Source: Blakeslea trispora (Eukaryota; Mucoromycota; Mucoromycetes; Mucorales; Choanephoraceae). From it: a DNA stretch of 64,000 nt. Positions 12,318-23,570 of this stretch are shown here, in pieces (position 1 is the first letter of the stretch; the number at the start of each line of letters is the position of its first letter). Position numbers and translations under genes: made by a program. The notes beneath the pieces were generated by a model. It ran no database searches. It worked only from the letters and a program-made list of their open reading frames with translations, and was not told the DNA's origin. The DNA is taken from the NCBI GenBank assembly GCA_025331445.1, contig JAIWNE010000033.1:62001-126000 (forward strand), written 5' to 3'.

Positions 12318-12932
12318 ATGGGTGCCTACAAGTATTTGGAAGAGCTTGCTAGAAAGAAGCAATCTGATGTCTCTCGTTTCTTGCTCCGTGTCCGTTGTTG
12401 GGAATACAGACAATTGAACGTTATCCACCGTGCCTCTCGCCCCTCTCGTCCCGATAAGGCTCGTCGTTTGGGTTACAAGGCCAAGCAAGGTTTCGTTATC
12501 TACCGTATCCGTGTCCGTCGTGGTGGTCGTAAGAGACCTGTTCCCAAGGGTGCCACCTACGGTAAGCCCGTCAACGAAGGTGTTTCTCAACTCAAGTACC
12601 AACGTTCCCTCCGTTCTACTGCCGAAGAACGTGTTGGCCGTAAGTGTGCCAACTTGCGTGTCTTGAACTCCTACTGGATCAACCAAGATGCCACTTACAA
12701 GTACTTCGAAGTCATCCTCGTCGATCCCTCTCACAAGGCCATCCGTCGTGATGCCCGTATCAACTGGATCGCCAACCCCGTTCACAAGCGTCGTGAAGCC
12801 CGTGGTTTGACTGCTGTCGGTAAGAAGTCTCGTGGTCACAACAAGGGTCACCGCTTCAACAACACCAAGGGTTCTGGTCGTCGTGCCACCTGGAAGCGTC
12901 GCAACACTCTTTCTCTCCGTCGTTACCGTTAA
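12318..12932 (+). CDS. RPL15: 60S ribosomal protein eL15
   Basis: Single exon, 204 aa, starting [17 protein letters not shown] and ending LSLRRYR, full length for eL15. Conserved landmarks include [40 protein letters not shown] and [12 protein letters not shown]. It is a structural protein of the large subunit, lying on 28S rRNA. Codon use is sharply different from neighbours: CGT, AAG, GTC and CTC-type codons dominate, as expected for very high expression. That bias also creates long meaningless frames on the opposite strand. Confidence 0.98.
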   Translation: MGAYKYLEELARKKQSDVSRFLLRVRCWEYRQLNVIHRASRPSRPDKARRLGYKAKQGFVIYRIRVRRGGRKRPVPKGATYGKPVNEGVSQLKYQRSLRSTAEERVGRKCANLRVLNSYWINQDATYKYFEVILVDPSHKAIRRDARINWIANPVHKRREARGLTAVGKKSRGHNKGHRFNNTKGSGRRATWKRRNTLSLRRYR

Positions 12933-13185
12933 AGAATTGCTTGCTAGCTTTTTCAATAAAATTATTATTTGTCAAGCTCTAATTTTTTCTTTTTTTTTTT
13001 GGTTTCGAGATAAAGCATGTGAAAATGATGGGCGGAATAATTTAGAGGAAGAAAAAAAAAAGGAGTGGAGTACATTCGTACAAAAAGATGCTGAAAAATG
13101 ACAATTGGACTTTTAAAAATACTGGTTTTATTTTTCATCTCTTCTCCTTCTTTTCTCTCTTTCTTTTGATTTACTTTATCTTCTA

Positions 13186-14523
13186 ATGTCTTCCGCTCCT
13201 AAACTTGAGACAATCGAAATCGTCTTGTTTCCAGATGGTGTAGCTGAAATTGCACACAACAGACCTAAGCGCTATAATGCTCTTTCTCCTCAATCATATA
13301 GAGTAAGTTGGCTCAACAAGCCTAGAACGACTCAATTTATACTGTTGTGTTATAGGACTGGTTAGCTGCATTTAGATGGGCAGCAAGCTGTGATGATGTT
13401 AAGGTAGTAGTGTTGACAGGACGCGGCAAATTCTATACATCTGGTCAAGAGCTGGTACTTCCAAGTGGAACTGATAAAGATGCTCAGGAGGAAATAGATC
13501 GTAGAAGACAAACAACATGGTAAGAAGGGAAAAACGCCCTTTACACTCTTTTTCCCCTCCTTTTGGAAAATGAATGTCAGCTTATACAGATGATTCACAT
13601 TATGCATCTTGTTCTCTAGTGACTTGGTAGCCGAAATGATTCGCTTCCCTAAGCTCTTGATTGGTGCAGTCAATGGTAGTGTAGACATAAAAAGTGACCT
13701 AAATGAATATTGTTCATTAATATGGCATAAACAGGACCAAGTATTGGATTTGGAACAACCACACTTGCTTTATGTGATGTTGTCTACTCTGTTAAGGAAG
13801 CAACTTTTGGTACACCATTTATGAAATTGGGTAAGCAAAAAAGAAAAGAAAAACTGCATATATGCCATTGCATTTAAGCTTATCTAATCCGTAACCCACC
13901 TATCATTTCTCTAACTCAGCATTTTGTGCTGAGGGCTGCTCTTCAATTTTGTTTCCTAGGTAAGAAGAAAAAAAAAGTTGAAAAAGCTTATAAAATTCTA
14001 ATCCTATGATAACTTTAAAGAATTATGGGCCCATCAAGAGCAAATGAAATGCTGGTATGTTCATGAAAATAGAAACAAACAAGACTCGGACAAGGACAAT
14101 GCAATGCTAATGGTTTTTTTTGTCAAACAGTTGCTTGGTAGAACATTTACTGCTCAAGAAATGGTTGAAAGTGGTGTTATCAGTCGCATTCTTCCTACTG
14201 AGGACTTCCGTGAGAATATCTTGAGCCTTGCCAGAAACGCCAGTAACTTTTCTCCAGAAGCAGTCAGGATATCTAAGGAGCTTATTCGAGGTATTGATCG
14301 TGATTTGTTGCTTGAGGTAAATGTGAAAGAAATGAACGCCTTGGGTGAGCGTATGAAGAGCAAGGATTCCATTGATAGCATCAAGCGATTTTTGGGTAAG
14401 TTATTTTTATCATATCGAACAAATCTGGAAATTCAAAATCTCAAACACTCTTCCCGCAAAAAAAAAAAAAATGTATTAGATGAAGCTGCCGCTAGAAAAG
14501 CCGCTAAGAAATCAAGGTTGTGA
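13186..14523 (+). CDS. ECI1: Peroxisomal delta3,delta2-enoyl-CoA isomerase (enoyl-CoA hydratase/isomerase family)
   Basis: Eight exons: 13186-13302, 13356-13519, 13620-13675, 13735-13830, 13920-13959, 14021-14054, 14131-14395, 14480-14523. All introns are GT-AG and give 271 aa. The crotonase fold is clear: IAHNRPKRYNALS, VVVLTGRGKFYTSGQEL (oxyanion hole loop), NGPSIGFGTTTLALCDVVY, TFGTPFMKLG, then AEGCSSILFPRIMG with the likely catalytic Glu149. The C-terminus is SRL, a PTS1 peroxisome-targeting tripeptide. In the known pathway it moves double bonds so unsaturated fatty acids can enter beta-oxidation. The pairing of AEGCSS with PTS1 favours isomerase over a plain hydratase. Confidence 0.9.
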
Positions 14524-14821
14524 TATGTTTAACACTAATGCAATAAACAAAGAGTTTTCATTATTTAAGGGCGTCATGTACAAACATTAAATTGTTTTCT
14601 CTAAAGCTGCAAGCAGGAAAACTTGCCTTTTTATTTATTCTCCCCCCTCTCCCTCACTTTCTATTATTTTTGTGTAAGGGGGTGTTTAAAGTATTATGCC
14701 TCTTTTTTTTTGTGTACCTCCTCCTCTTGTGATTTAATAATTTACTTTTTTTTTCTTTTGTTTCCTCTTTCTTTCACTTTCTTGTCTCCTTCTTTTTTCC
14801 TTATAACTCAATAAAATCAAA

Positions 14822-15619
14822 ATGAAGTCTGCAGTTCTTGGTTTCATTGTTGCCTTCATGGCCACTACCAATGCTCAAAGCGCCTCCAGCTCCAACGCTC
14901 CTGCTGTTGCCACCTCTACATCATCTTGTGCTCTTCAAGCTACGTAAGTCAACTACAAGCAGGAATTGCATAACGGATTCAATTTGATAACTAACATGTT
15001 CTTAATTATCTTGCTCAGTCTCGATCTCTGTTTACAAAACGAAGATAACTACATCAAAACTTGTGGCCAAACAGGTAAGAAAAATAAAGATAAATAGTTT
15101 ATTTGAAAGACACTTTAACTCAATGTAACACGACATTTGTACAAACTTTTTACAGACTATGCTTGTCTGTGTAGAGTAAGTTTATTTCTCCTTTTGTTAG
15201 TTCCATTTTTTTGATAGCTAAATTTGCATTTCTTTTTGATGATATAGTGGAGCAAGGAGAAATTATCTTGTTATTCTAGCTGCCCTAATGATGTTAATGC
15301 TGCTACTCAAAAGACTCTTGTAGATAGCTACTGTTCTGTACCTGGTGCCAATGTGTAAGCCAAAAAAAAACGACCTTTAGATGATTGAATTTGATTTTAA
15401 CATTTCTTCGTTATCATAACCTCTGATAGTTCTGTTGCACCTTGGACTAGCAGTGGTGTCCCTACTTCTACTGCCATTGCTGCCAACACTGCTTCTGTCT
15501 CTTCAGTTGCTTCCTCTACTCCCTCTAATACCAACTCCAAGTCTGCTGCTGCTACCTTGGCTATCGGTCAAGGTGCCCTTGCTGTTGCTGGTGCTGTTGC
15601 TGCCTACATGCTTTTCTAA
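14822..15619 (+). CDS. Secreted GPI-anchored CFEM-like cysteine-rich protein
   Basis: Five exons: 14822-14943, 15019-15074, 15156-15175, 15248-15354, 15430-15619, 164 aa. Residues 1-18 are a signal peptide (MKSAVLGFIVAFMATTNA). A Ser/Ala/Thr stretch follows, then eight cysteines (residues 37-91) spaced C-x8-C-x11-C-x6-C-x1-C-x8-C-x3-C-x16-C. An Asp sits inside the x6 gap, close to the CFEM pattern. A Ser/Thr-rich stalk and a hydrophobic tail (ALAVAGAVAAYMLF) indicate GPI anchoring. CFEM proteins act at the cell surface, some in haem or iron capture. Haem binding is not proven here. The upstream CT-rich leader suggests strong expression. Confidence 0.75.
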
Positions 15620-16476
15620 GTAGCGTTTTGTAACTCAAACGAAAAAATCTAATTCTATCCCTTGATCTCTTTAATGCTCTCTCTTTCTCTCGTTAAGCAG
15701 CTAATACAAACCTGAATAATAAACTACTGTACATCTAATCATAGTATAGGTTTCTTGTGCTCTTTTTTTTTTCAATTGCTTTTGAATTTACACATGCTTT
15801 ACTCTTTCAGCACTATTAGATGAGAATCTATAGTGGTTACACCAAAAATTGATTGGTTTTTTATTTTTAAAGAAACCAATCATGTCTTTGTTTCTTTTGC
15901 CTCTTATCCCATCCATATCATTTATAATTCCTACGAGAAAAACACTAGTAAGGAACTTGAAATGATGCATAAAAACCTGAGTGAGAGAAAAATAATGACT
16001 GCAAATAATCACTACATTCCTCGATGCATCTTATATGTTTAGCTAAAGAAATTCAGCTTCAAGAATCACAGATCAGTGTGTGTAACCCAGTGCTATAAAT
16101 AACAATATTTCTTTAAGTTGACTTTTTTTCTTTTGAAAAACTTGCCACTTTTCAAAACTTCAATTGGTCACTTGATAAATCTGCAGCTTTGTGTTTTTTA
16201 TTTTCTTGTGGGCTTACAAATTCTCATTTTCTTGATTTACGAGCTGGCAAGGTCCCAATCAACGGCTTTGTTTTCTTCAATTTACGTTGTACTTTCATAC
16301 AATAAATAAACATTATGTTTTCAATCTCGGGCAAATGTGCTTGGGTAATATTTTGCCTTCTTTTGCATTGCTTTAATTGGAGAGAGAGAGATATGCTATA
16401 GCTATTTGTTTGAAATTTGCTAGTTATTGCAAGGTGAATCTGGGCAAAGAGGTGAACTGTATAATTAAAATGATCT
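15620..16476. other. Intergenic region after the CFEM-like gene
   Basis: AT-rich DNA holding the 3' UTR of the cell-wall protein gene. Short frames on both strands show no family features. Nothing else supportable is seen. Confidence 0.4.
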
Positions 16477-17040
16477 TCAAACCTTTAGCTCCCACATCAT
16501 ATTTGTGACGCCCTCAAGCTCTTCCTTGGAATTGACATGATTTACAGGCAATACTGCACTTCGTGTTCGGTAAAAAAGCATACAACTCTTTGCTTACTAG
16601 CCCAAAGAACCAAAGACGGATTTTTTCACCAGCAGCATGAACAAAGTAAACCTTCAACTTCAAAAAAGCATCGGCATCAGCATATATAAGGATATCCTAC
16701 TCTGTATAACACTGTCATCAATCCATATGCTGCTTTCACATAATCAGTTGTCTCACAGGTGATGTCTTTTAAGCCAAATGGTCCTGTTGTCTCCAGAAGC
16801 ACAAGCTCCATATCACGACTCTTATCAATGAGAATACCGTCTGCATTGTAACAATTGGAAAGTAAAAGGCCTTGACACTTCAGTTCAAATTTGATTGCTT
16901 AAAGGCGAGTTTCACCAGGAATGAACTTACAACAGGGAGTAACTGTTCTAACGGTATCAATGAACTTCCAAATTACTTTGTGATTGTAAGTTGACTCTTG
17001 TTCCGCTATTTCAGGCAAATTATAAACTTGAGTGACACTT
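16477..17040 (-). pseudogene. Broken C-terminal piece of a Mucoromycota-specific protein family
   Basis: Minus-strand reading frames, joined across two frameshifts, give EQESTYNHKVIWKFIDTVR, then a TAA where Gln is expected, then LVLLETTGPFGLKD, TTDYVKAAYGLMTVLYR, LKVYFVHAAGEKIRLWFFG and finally EELEGVTNMMWELKV before a TGA. From memory this order matches a large, functionally unknown protein family expanded in Rhizopus and Mucor genomes. No transposon ends flank it. With one nonsense codon and two frame changes it is a pseudogene. Related sequence types: the scrap at 17673-18055 and the intact gene at 30061-31894 may belong to the same broad group. Confidence 0.5.
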
Positions 17041-17672
17041 GGTGAAAAAAAAATCAATACATGTAGCTAAAAGCAGTAAGTTCGTTTCATTGACCATAGA
17101 TTTACATGTAGATTGCTTAATACGGTAAAAATAAAGTATTGAAGATAAGTTCTATTTACATTTAATGGGGTACAGAGTCTTTTATAGCCGTTCGCTCCTC
17201 TTTATAAAAAAAAACCACGTCTAACACAATTACAATGGGTATGCCGCTCTGGCGTGCCGCTTTTTGCAGTCGCTTTTAGAAAAGGTATGTCCCCCCCCAA
17301 ACTTGAGAAGTCTAAAATGTAAACATTGCTTTAGTTTTCTGCTTCTCAGGTATTTTTTATTGCTTTGAATGGATAACTTACCGTACCTCTAAGAAAAGAA
17401 CAAATAAAAAAAAAGCCTGTTCAATTTGACCAGTACAAATTCGCGACAATAATCATGATAAAATATATACTTTCTTTTCCAAACAATTTCTCTTTTGCAT
17501 GTCATGTGAATAAAGAAAATGTTTTGATGTATTGATCTAAGCAAGCATTAGTAAATATCTCACAGTCTACTAAGTAGCTTTTCTTTACCCTTGTATGTAG
17601 AGTATCCATTTTAAATAATAAATGGAGAAAAGAAAAAGGGAAAGAGAATACTTTTTTTCTTTGTATGAAAGA
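17041..17672. other. Intergenic region between two gene scraps
   Basis: AT-rich, with a C8 run near 17290 and A-runs. A 14-codon frame at about 17234 (MGMPLWRAAFCSRF) ends quickly, and I cannot attach it to any exon. Nothing else seen. Confidence 0.3.
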
Positions 17673-18055
17673 ATCTGGGCCCTGTTATATATCAACAAAC
17701 ACTCTGGTTCTTTGTCCAATGATACAAAAAGACCAAATCTCTATCCTTAGTATGAAAAGAGAAAAAAAGTTGGCATAGATCATTTACAATGATTACTGTT
17801 CATTATTCTGAAGTAAAAGGGAAAATAAGGGGCGATACCCTAGTGACAGCAAAGGCATGCAAGTTAATCATAACATATAAACAGCTATATAGCAATTCGT
17901 CTGTAGATGTGTTTGTCTCAGTAGTTGGTCTGCTTATACAGCTCATGTTGCTAGTTGTGCTTGTGACTCGGATGATTATAAAGAAAGGAATCTACCTAGA
18001 CATTACAGAAGTAGACAGTACAAAGACTTGTTTTGTTGTGTATAAATCTCATTGA
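17673..18055 (+). pseudogene. Broken copy of the RPD...ExK family (related to the gene at 30061-31894)
   Basis: An upstream frame reads SL-S-N-D-T-K-R-P-N, then a TAG. After a frame change the 88-aa frame starting at 17789 reads VHYSEVKGKIRGDT, a helical stretch, a hydrophobic strand (VVGLLIQLMLLVV) and GIYLDITEVDS. The order R-P-[D/N], 20 or so residues, [S/C]-E-V-K, helix, hydrophobic strand, then an aromatic plus I/E-V strand matches the gene at 30061-31894 (ERPDAE, YCEVK, LALVVG, LFYTMFEICSIEVP). Here the Asp is replaced by Asn. One nonsense codon and one frameshift make it a relic. Confidence 0.45.
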
Positions 18056-19765
18056 CTCAATGTCCCTGAGCGTGCCAAGACTGATTGATGTTCTTTTTGG
18101 TGTGTCAAATTGTTGTGTATAATGCTGATGATATCTGTGTATTTCTTCCTATTTTCTCGATACAATGATACACTGTGTACAATAGATAAAAAATATTTGC
18201 CTCTGATACCTTAACATCTAACAGTAATCATTGAGTTGCACTAAGCATGAGAAGATCAATGGAGCCTATTTATCCACACAATCAATGCAGTTCGTGATAA
18301 GGCTAAGGAACATCTAAACAGAAGCGACACATCAAGTGCCTTCTGGAAACATCACTTGTCATTCAAATAGGAAATTCATTTAGGCAAATTCAGTAGTCGC
18401 TCTATTTAAGGGTAATACATCCCAAGGGTTGTGCACGATAAACAAAGCCTGTAGGGTCAACAGACAATATTTGTCTGTTTCATTATGAGATTTCTTCTTT
18501 TGCTTCGCTCTATATTTGTCAAACATTCTTTAATTAAGTTTACAAAGAGTGATATGTATTCTTTTCGGGAGAAGAATCCTTCCGCACTTATTTGAAAAGG
18601 GCAAGCTTCTTATTACAAGAGTTGTGCAGTCTGTCAGCCATTATAATGTGGCAGTCCTACAAAGTTCATTTTACAGCATTTCCATCTCCAAAGGATAATT
18701 AGCAGTCTTTTAATTCCCACAAATTCTTGGCGTATGGCACTTGGACTGTTCTTCCCAAAATGGTTGAAATATGCTTGGTAGCTTTTATATCAAGCTGGTT
18801 GCTACGTATGTTCAAATCATGTCAGACAGAGTCTTATCTAGTTTGACGATACAAATGCTATAGACGCAGTGGAATATTTGGTTACAAGAACTCAATGCGG
18901 CTCTACTCTCTATAAAAAATTAATCATTTTTTCAAATGTGCGATAAGCCGGTTGGCATAAGTCTATTTTATTCTCTGTAGATATAATCACATAGTCAAAT
19001 AAAGTGTTGATAAGCAGTTACAATGAAGACTGCGTTGGAGGCCTCTTTTTGTTCTGCTTCATGTTGTGACTCAAGAACTTTGCTATACATAGAAGCCTTG
19101 ACAGAGGGTGTAAATCATCAATCTTGTAAATACCTTTGGCTGTACTAAAGCTGTCTATGAACTGTTGACTATGTCATACAATACTCATTACTTATCAAGA
19201 AATTCGAATTGACTTTCCATACAGATGACGAGAAAGCCAAATATGAAAAGCACTGTACCTTTTTATTGTAATGAATGTCCTTTTATTTAAAAACCCCTGA
19301 CACATCGCAAAAACAGTAAATGTTGGTTTTTCTCTCATACAGATTATGTTTGACTGAATTTAGATAAGCGCAGTAAGTATCAAGATGAAATGGTGCCTTA
19401 GTGTTTGATAATCATACCAACTGAAATTGAAATCAGCTATAGCTCATGATTATCTAGTATAACGTGTTCCTTCAATACTATGCAATGCTAACAGTATGGA
19501 TTTTCTCCTAGAAATGAAGTAAAGGAAAGGAGAGAAAGAAAAAGGGGAAGGAGGCAAGAAAGATCATAAATCGAAAGAGCTTACTGTTTCTGCCTATTTA
19601 AACTTTGAGATTTGCTCTGTGCTTCTCAGTACATTTGCTGGAAATATGTCAAAGATGTTGTGCACACTCTTAGACTGTATTACGCTCATCGCGTATCGAA
19701 TCTGAAAATTAAGAGATGTTTACAACAATGCAATTCCAGGTATACTTTTTCCAATGAATTACCAG
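18056..19765. other. Intergenic 1.7 kb with no recognisable gene
   Basis: AT-rich sequence, no frame over about 85 codons with family features and no clear repeats. A purine-rich AGGAAAGGAGAG tract lies near 19515-19560. It ends at the left terminal inverted repeat of the MULE. Confidence 0.4.
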
Positions 19766-19926
19766 GACTAACACTTGGTCCACTCACTTCGTCCACTCTT
19801 TACGTACACCCCATCATATTTTTGTCCACTCCTTACGTACACCCCACTCAAATTTCCTTGACATGATAGTAGTTATTACTCACCCCCCAATTTTTTGTCC
19901 ACTCTGTGTACAAGTTTCCAAAAAAG
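19766..19926. repeat. Left terminal inverted repeat of the MULE
   Basis: About 161 bp, inverted copy at 23411-23570. Inside it TCCACTC recurs four to five times, and TTACGTACACCCCA occurs twice at about 37-bp spacing. These may be repeated transposase-binding sites. Confidence 0.9.
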
Positions 19927-20067
19927 TAAATATAGTTCAGTCACTGTAGTTACTTGGTTATTTTTATTCAATTATTATAGTTTCTTTGTTAGCATTTGTT
20001 TGTCTTTTAGAGAATTGACGCCATTTGTTCCAGTACATGTTGTACTCTTCTTGTTTTCCTTTTATCT

Positions 20068-20721
20068 TTAAGTAGTAATGATACACTGGCGGCAATTTCG
20101 TTTGGTTAATCCCAAACTGATTGCATACCAGTGTAAGTTGTGTCCATTTTGAAGATGAATTGCCACAGGTTTGGATTTGTGTTTTGGCAATTCAAGAGGC
20201 AGAAAAGTCAAGGGAGGATTTACCGCAGAATGCTCTAATTCAGCAGAGGGATATACACAAACTGGGACCCCATATGTGTCTGCCACAACTTGAGCGCAGT
20301 CAGGTCCGTAGAACCATTCAGCTATTTCTTTCTTTTTCATTCCTTTTTTTATGGTTTCTTCCAATCTCTCGATTTGGAAGGCAGGAAAGCGTTCTTTGTA
20401 GATTGGTTTGAGTTTTTGATAAGTCTCAAGCATTCTTGACCTGAGCTCAAGATATTGGTCACCATCTTCATAACTAGGGCCGTTCCTGTTGACCAAGAAA
20501 GCAATAGCCCGAAAGCCACAGTTTCCATCTCCTTCAGGATCGAGATATCCAGTAATATCGGATTCTTTGATTGAAGAGCTAAGTATACTGCGAACAGCTT
20601 GACTAATATTGCCGCGAGAGCGCTTGTTTGGTCTATATTGCATGTCAAAAACAAAATCGTCTTTTCCGTAGCTGACTTGGCTAATGGCTCTCTTTTTGAT
20701 CTTCAATTCTACTTTTTGCAT
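20068..20721 (-). CDS. OTU-family cysteine protease module of the MULE
   Basis: 217 aa. The OTU active-site signature is complete. YLDPEGDGNCGFRAIAFL holds catalytic Asp and Cys, and NLHWYAIS near the C-terminus holds the catalytic His. Between them are the expected helices and the CAQVVADTYGVPVCVY strand. OTU proteases cleave ubiquitin chains; in transposons they are reported fused or adjacent to MULE transposases. The segment follows the KGRPKN linker with only a few codons and a stop between (20722-20730), so it may be the C-terminal domain of the transposase after splicing, or a second protein. Its intact triad argues for selection in the recent past. Confidence 0.85.
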   Translation of the reverse strand: MQKVELKIKKRAISQVSYGKDDFVFDMQYRPNKRSRGNISQAVRSILSSSIKESDITGYLDPEGDGNCGFRAIAFLVNRNGPSYEDGDQYLELRSRMLETYQKLKPIYKERFPAFQIERLEETIKKGMKKKEIAEWFYGPDCAQVVADTYGVPVCVYPSAELEHSAVNPPLTFLPLELPKHKSKPVAIHLQNGHNLHWYAISLGLTKRNCRQCIITT

Positions 20722-20730
20722 ATACGTTAG

Positions 20731-21111
20731 CTATCTGTATTTACTTTTTTTTAAGTCTTGAAGCTTACGTTTGGTTTCTTCTTTTTCTTTGATGGCTACC
20801 TCCATCTTCTTCGGTTTTAATTGAGCCTCTTTTGAATCTTCTTTTTTAAGCAAATGCTCGTAATGTGTCAAATTGCGCTTTACATTTTTCGGTCTTCCTT
20901 TTACACTGACGCGTGTTTTTGGAGGAAGAACTTCTTCAACTCTTCTGATCTCAACACTTTTCATCGCATTCTCAACAGAATCAATCAAATTTCTTTTATC
21001 TTGTTCAGATTCAAGAGACTCGTATAGTTCTATGAGTTTAGTAGCTGTGCTAACTATGCGAGAGTTAAAGTTTCTTTTATTTGATCTGCGTATGATTTGA
21101 GGAGGCACCAT
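20731..21111 (-). CDS. MULE linker segment with KGRPKN AT-hook-like motif
   Basis: A 126-aa minus-strand frame, very basic and helical, with VSVKGRPKNVKRN in the middle. The same P-x-(V/I)-x-x-KGRPKN element occurs in the second MULE (24518-24880: VYDIKGRPKNTTRE), in the same place between SWIM and OTU. So it is a conserved part of the transposase polyprotein, not a separate gene. Just upstream the frame is open back to about 21200 except for a TGA after EEVWE. The link to the SWIM part through an intron near 21240 is probable but unproven. Confidence 0.6.
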   Translation of the reverse strand: MVPPQIIRRSNKRNFNSRIVSTATKLIELYESLESEQDKRNLIDSVENAMKSVEIRRVEEVLPPKTRVSVKGRPKNVKRNLTHYEHLLKKEDSKEAQLKPKKMEVAIKEKEETKRKLQDLKKSKYR

Positions 21112-21242
21112 AGTTGCATCGATGATTGTACAATCATCATCATCATCTTTGTTTTCTCACTCCCATACTTCTTCGTCTTCATTTTCTTTCAAATCTATGA
21201 AATGCTCTATTAGTTCTTGTTCCTTTAAAACACCTCATATCT

Positions 21243-23305
21243 TTAATTACCATCTCGTGTCTGCATTTCAAGGACTTCATTGTTATTTTCATCACTGACT
21301 AGAGTATCTTCTATTTGTGTCGAGATCATCATTTCTTGAAAACAATTTAATAACTGTTGATTATATCCTACCAAAACTAAACCATGCTTACCTTCATCGC
21401 CCTCATCATGATCGAATCTCCATCTTTGGGGAATTATGCTGATGGGAACTTTGCTTGATTCTAAGCTCAACATGTGTTTACAGGGAAGGTTGTAATGAAA
21501 CTTGATTGAGCATAAACAGTCTTTGAAGACAACAGGGCTCTCAGCAGAGCGAATTTTGAGAAGCTCCTGGAATATTTTGTTTACAGCAAAGGAATATATT
21601 TTGGTAAACAAAGGACGGATCATTTCGAAACTTCTTCTTCATAAGTATACAAACTACGATACGAAAGCATCTCTTCGGTTTTCTTGTTTTCCAAATCATC
21701 TTCCTTTTCATTTAAAAGCAACTCTTTAGTACAAAGTATATCATTAAAGAATTTTGAATAGTTACCCTCTGTTTGTACCATTGATGAATTTTCTCTGTTG
21801 TCATAACAATAGTACCAGAAGAAGATTTTAGGTAGCTTTTGAGTGAATGGCTACTTTCCACTCTATTGGAAGACCGATTTCCCATGTGAGGTAACTTGTG
21901 TGTGTGGAAAGCCGTCCACATCTCTGCTTCTTCCATTTTACTAAACGTATAAAGATTAGTAGTTGTTGCCTCAAGCACATTTCAACTACCTTTCAATGAA
22001 TTCAATGGCTTTTTTCTTTCCTTCTTTACTGACATAATTTAAAGGAGAAGGAGTACCATCGGCTTGCAATTCCAAATTTTCCTGTTATACATAGTTTAGA
22101 CGATATTAAGTATCTCGTTAATTGCTTACTTTGGCGCTTTCAGGAAAGATATCAGGCTCTTCCAAGAACAATCTTTTGAGATCTTGTACAGCTTTCAGCA
22201 TGTCTCTCTCGGTTGTTTTCTTCAAGGCAATTGCTTGATATCGCTTTTGGATCTCTTGTCTGATGATCAGCCTTCTGTCTTTGTCCTTGTCGCTGATGCA
22301 CTCCATCAATTTGGCTTCAAAACGCTTTTGCATATGAACATAGCACAAGATATTGTGTGTTGTCGGAAACACATCTGCAATAGCATTCTTGAGTGCTTGC
22401 TCGTTGTCGGTGGTTATGGTCAAAGGACCATTGGTACTTTGTTGGCTTGGATCTGACCAAACAGCTTCCTTGAGGCAACGAAGCACCCATTGATAGTTTG
22501 CAAAGTTTTCTTCGCTGATGAAAGCGCCTGCAACTTCAAATGTCACCAATGTATCGGGCTTGATGCCTTCAACACTACTTGTGCCAACAATATTGACAAA
22601 TGTCAACTTATGAGCGTTTGTTTTGTATGTCGCATCAATCACAAGATTTTCGTTCATGCGTCTGACACGGTCAATACTTGTCTTCGAAGTAAAAAACACT
22701 CCATTAACTCGCTTGTCACTGTCAAGCTTGTAATAAACCTCGTAGCCTTTATCTTGCAATCCGGTGATGTATTCATACATCATTTTGCCACGCTCAGCAC
22801 TGAAAAAGCGATACTGAAGGTTTTCAAGATCATTTTTAGTGATGTTGAAAATCTTTCGTGACTTCAAAGCATGATAAATAACATTTGCAGTCAATCCAGA
22901 CTTAAAATCAGCGAATACTTCCTCTTCAAGTTCTGCAGACATCTTTCTGTTAATGCTGTAAGCTGCTGGGTTTCCTGGAATCGAATGGTTGTGAAGACCA
23001 TGATGACGGCTAGCTGTCCAATCCTCGCGGACTTCATCATAATTGAATTGAATAAAAGTATCACATAACATCTTCTTACTTTTCCTTCCATTGGTTGTTT
23101 GGCCACGGTCTGATCTAACCCGCTTGTGCCCACCATGCTTACAAATGTAATAGATACAAGTAGGCTTGGATGACTTAATACTCATAATAACATTATGCTC
23201 TTTTCCAAGCAGACGGATGTCATTGCGTAGATCTTCTTTGGTACTGTAGCTTGTCTTTACAATCTTTTCAAACATTGCTAGATAAGGTGCAGCTTCTTGG
23301 TACAT
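21243..23305 (-). CDS. MULE transposase, FAR1 + MULE + SWIM part
   Basis: Start MYQEAAPYLAMFEKIV at 23305, preceded by stops and T-rich DNA. First exon 23305-22130 (392 codons): FAR1 domain with zinc ligands (YYICKHGG, LHNHSIP), then the RNase H-like MULE core with catalytic Asp in LVIDATYKTNAHK, second Asp region TITTDNEQAL and CYVHMQKRF. Exons 22081-21990 and 21940-21766 follow, with NRSSNRVESSHS holding the likely catalytic Glu. The tail from about 21640 reads MIRPLFTKIYSF and carries the SWIM ligands CLC then CKH. The join near 21650-21765 does not resolve into one frame by simple GT-AG splicing, so a frameshift or an unseen intron is present. It would bind the terminal repeats and cut DNA. 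Confidence 0.75.
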
Positions 23306-23410
23306 TTTTATATTATAAACAAAAGAAAAAGGTTTTTTGTTGACAATCGCTGTCAAAAAAAGTTTATTGAACAAAAACTGCGGAAATGGAGTGGACAAAT
23401 TACTTTTTTC

Positions 23411-23570
23411 TTTTTTTGGAAACTTGTACACAGAGTGGACAAAAAATTGGGGGTGAGTAATAACTACTATCATGTCAAGGAAATTTGAGTGGGGTGTACG
23501 TAAGGAGTGGACAAAAATATGATGGGGTGTACGTAAAGAGTGGACGAAGTGAGTGGACCAAGTGTTAGTC
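23411..23570. repeat. Right terminal inverted repeat of the MULE
   Basis: About 160 bp, reverse complement of 19766-19926 with a single 1-bp indel. A minus-strand frame begins just outside it and runs through the repeat into the transposase, but the sensible start codon is inside the element at 23305. Confidence 0.9.

Larger units (their letters stand above)
19766..23570 (-). mobile_element. MULE DNA transposon with FAR1, MULE, SWIM and OTU modules and ~160-bp terminal inverted repeats
   Basis: Bounded by inverted repeats at 19766-19926 and 23411-23570. They start GACTAACACTTGGTCCACTC and are identical except for one C in a C-run, so insertion looks fairly recent. Coding runs on the minus strand: FAR1 zinc finger, DDE MULE core, SWIM zinc finger, an AT-hook-like KGRPKN linker and an OTU cysteine-protease domain. 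A convincing 8-11 bp target duplication is not visible beside the ends (AATTACCAG left, TTCATCTAA right). One flank may therefore have been altered, or the element has moved by recombination. Confidence 0.85.

Noticed and set aside
12228..12956. Long minus-strand frame of 242 codons opposite eL15
   Set aside because: It is created by the extreme codon bias of the eL15 gene on the other strand; its Thr/Val/Leu repeats have no family features.
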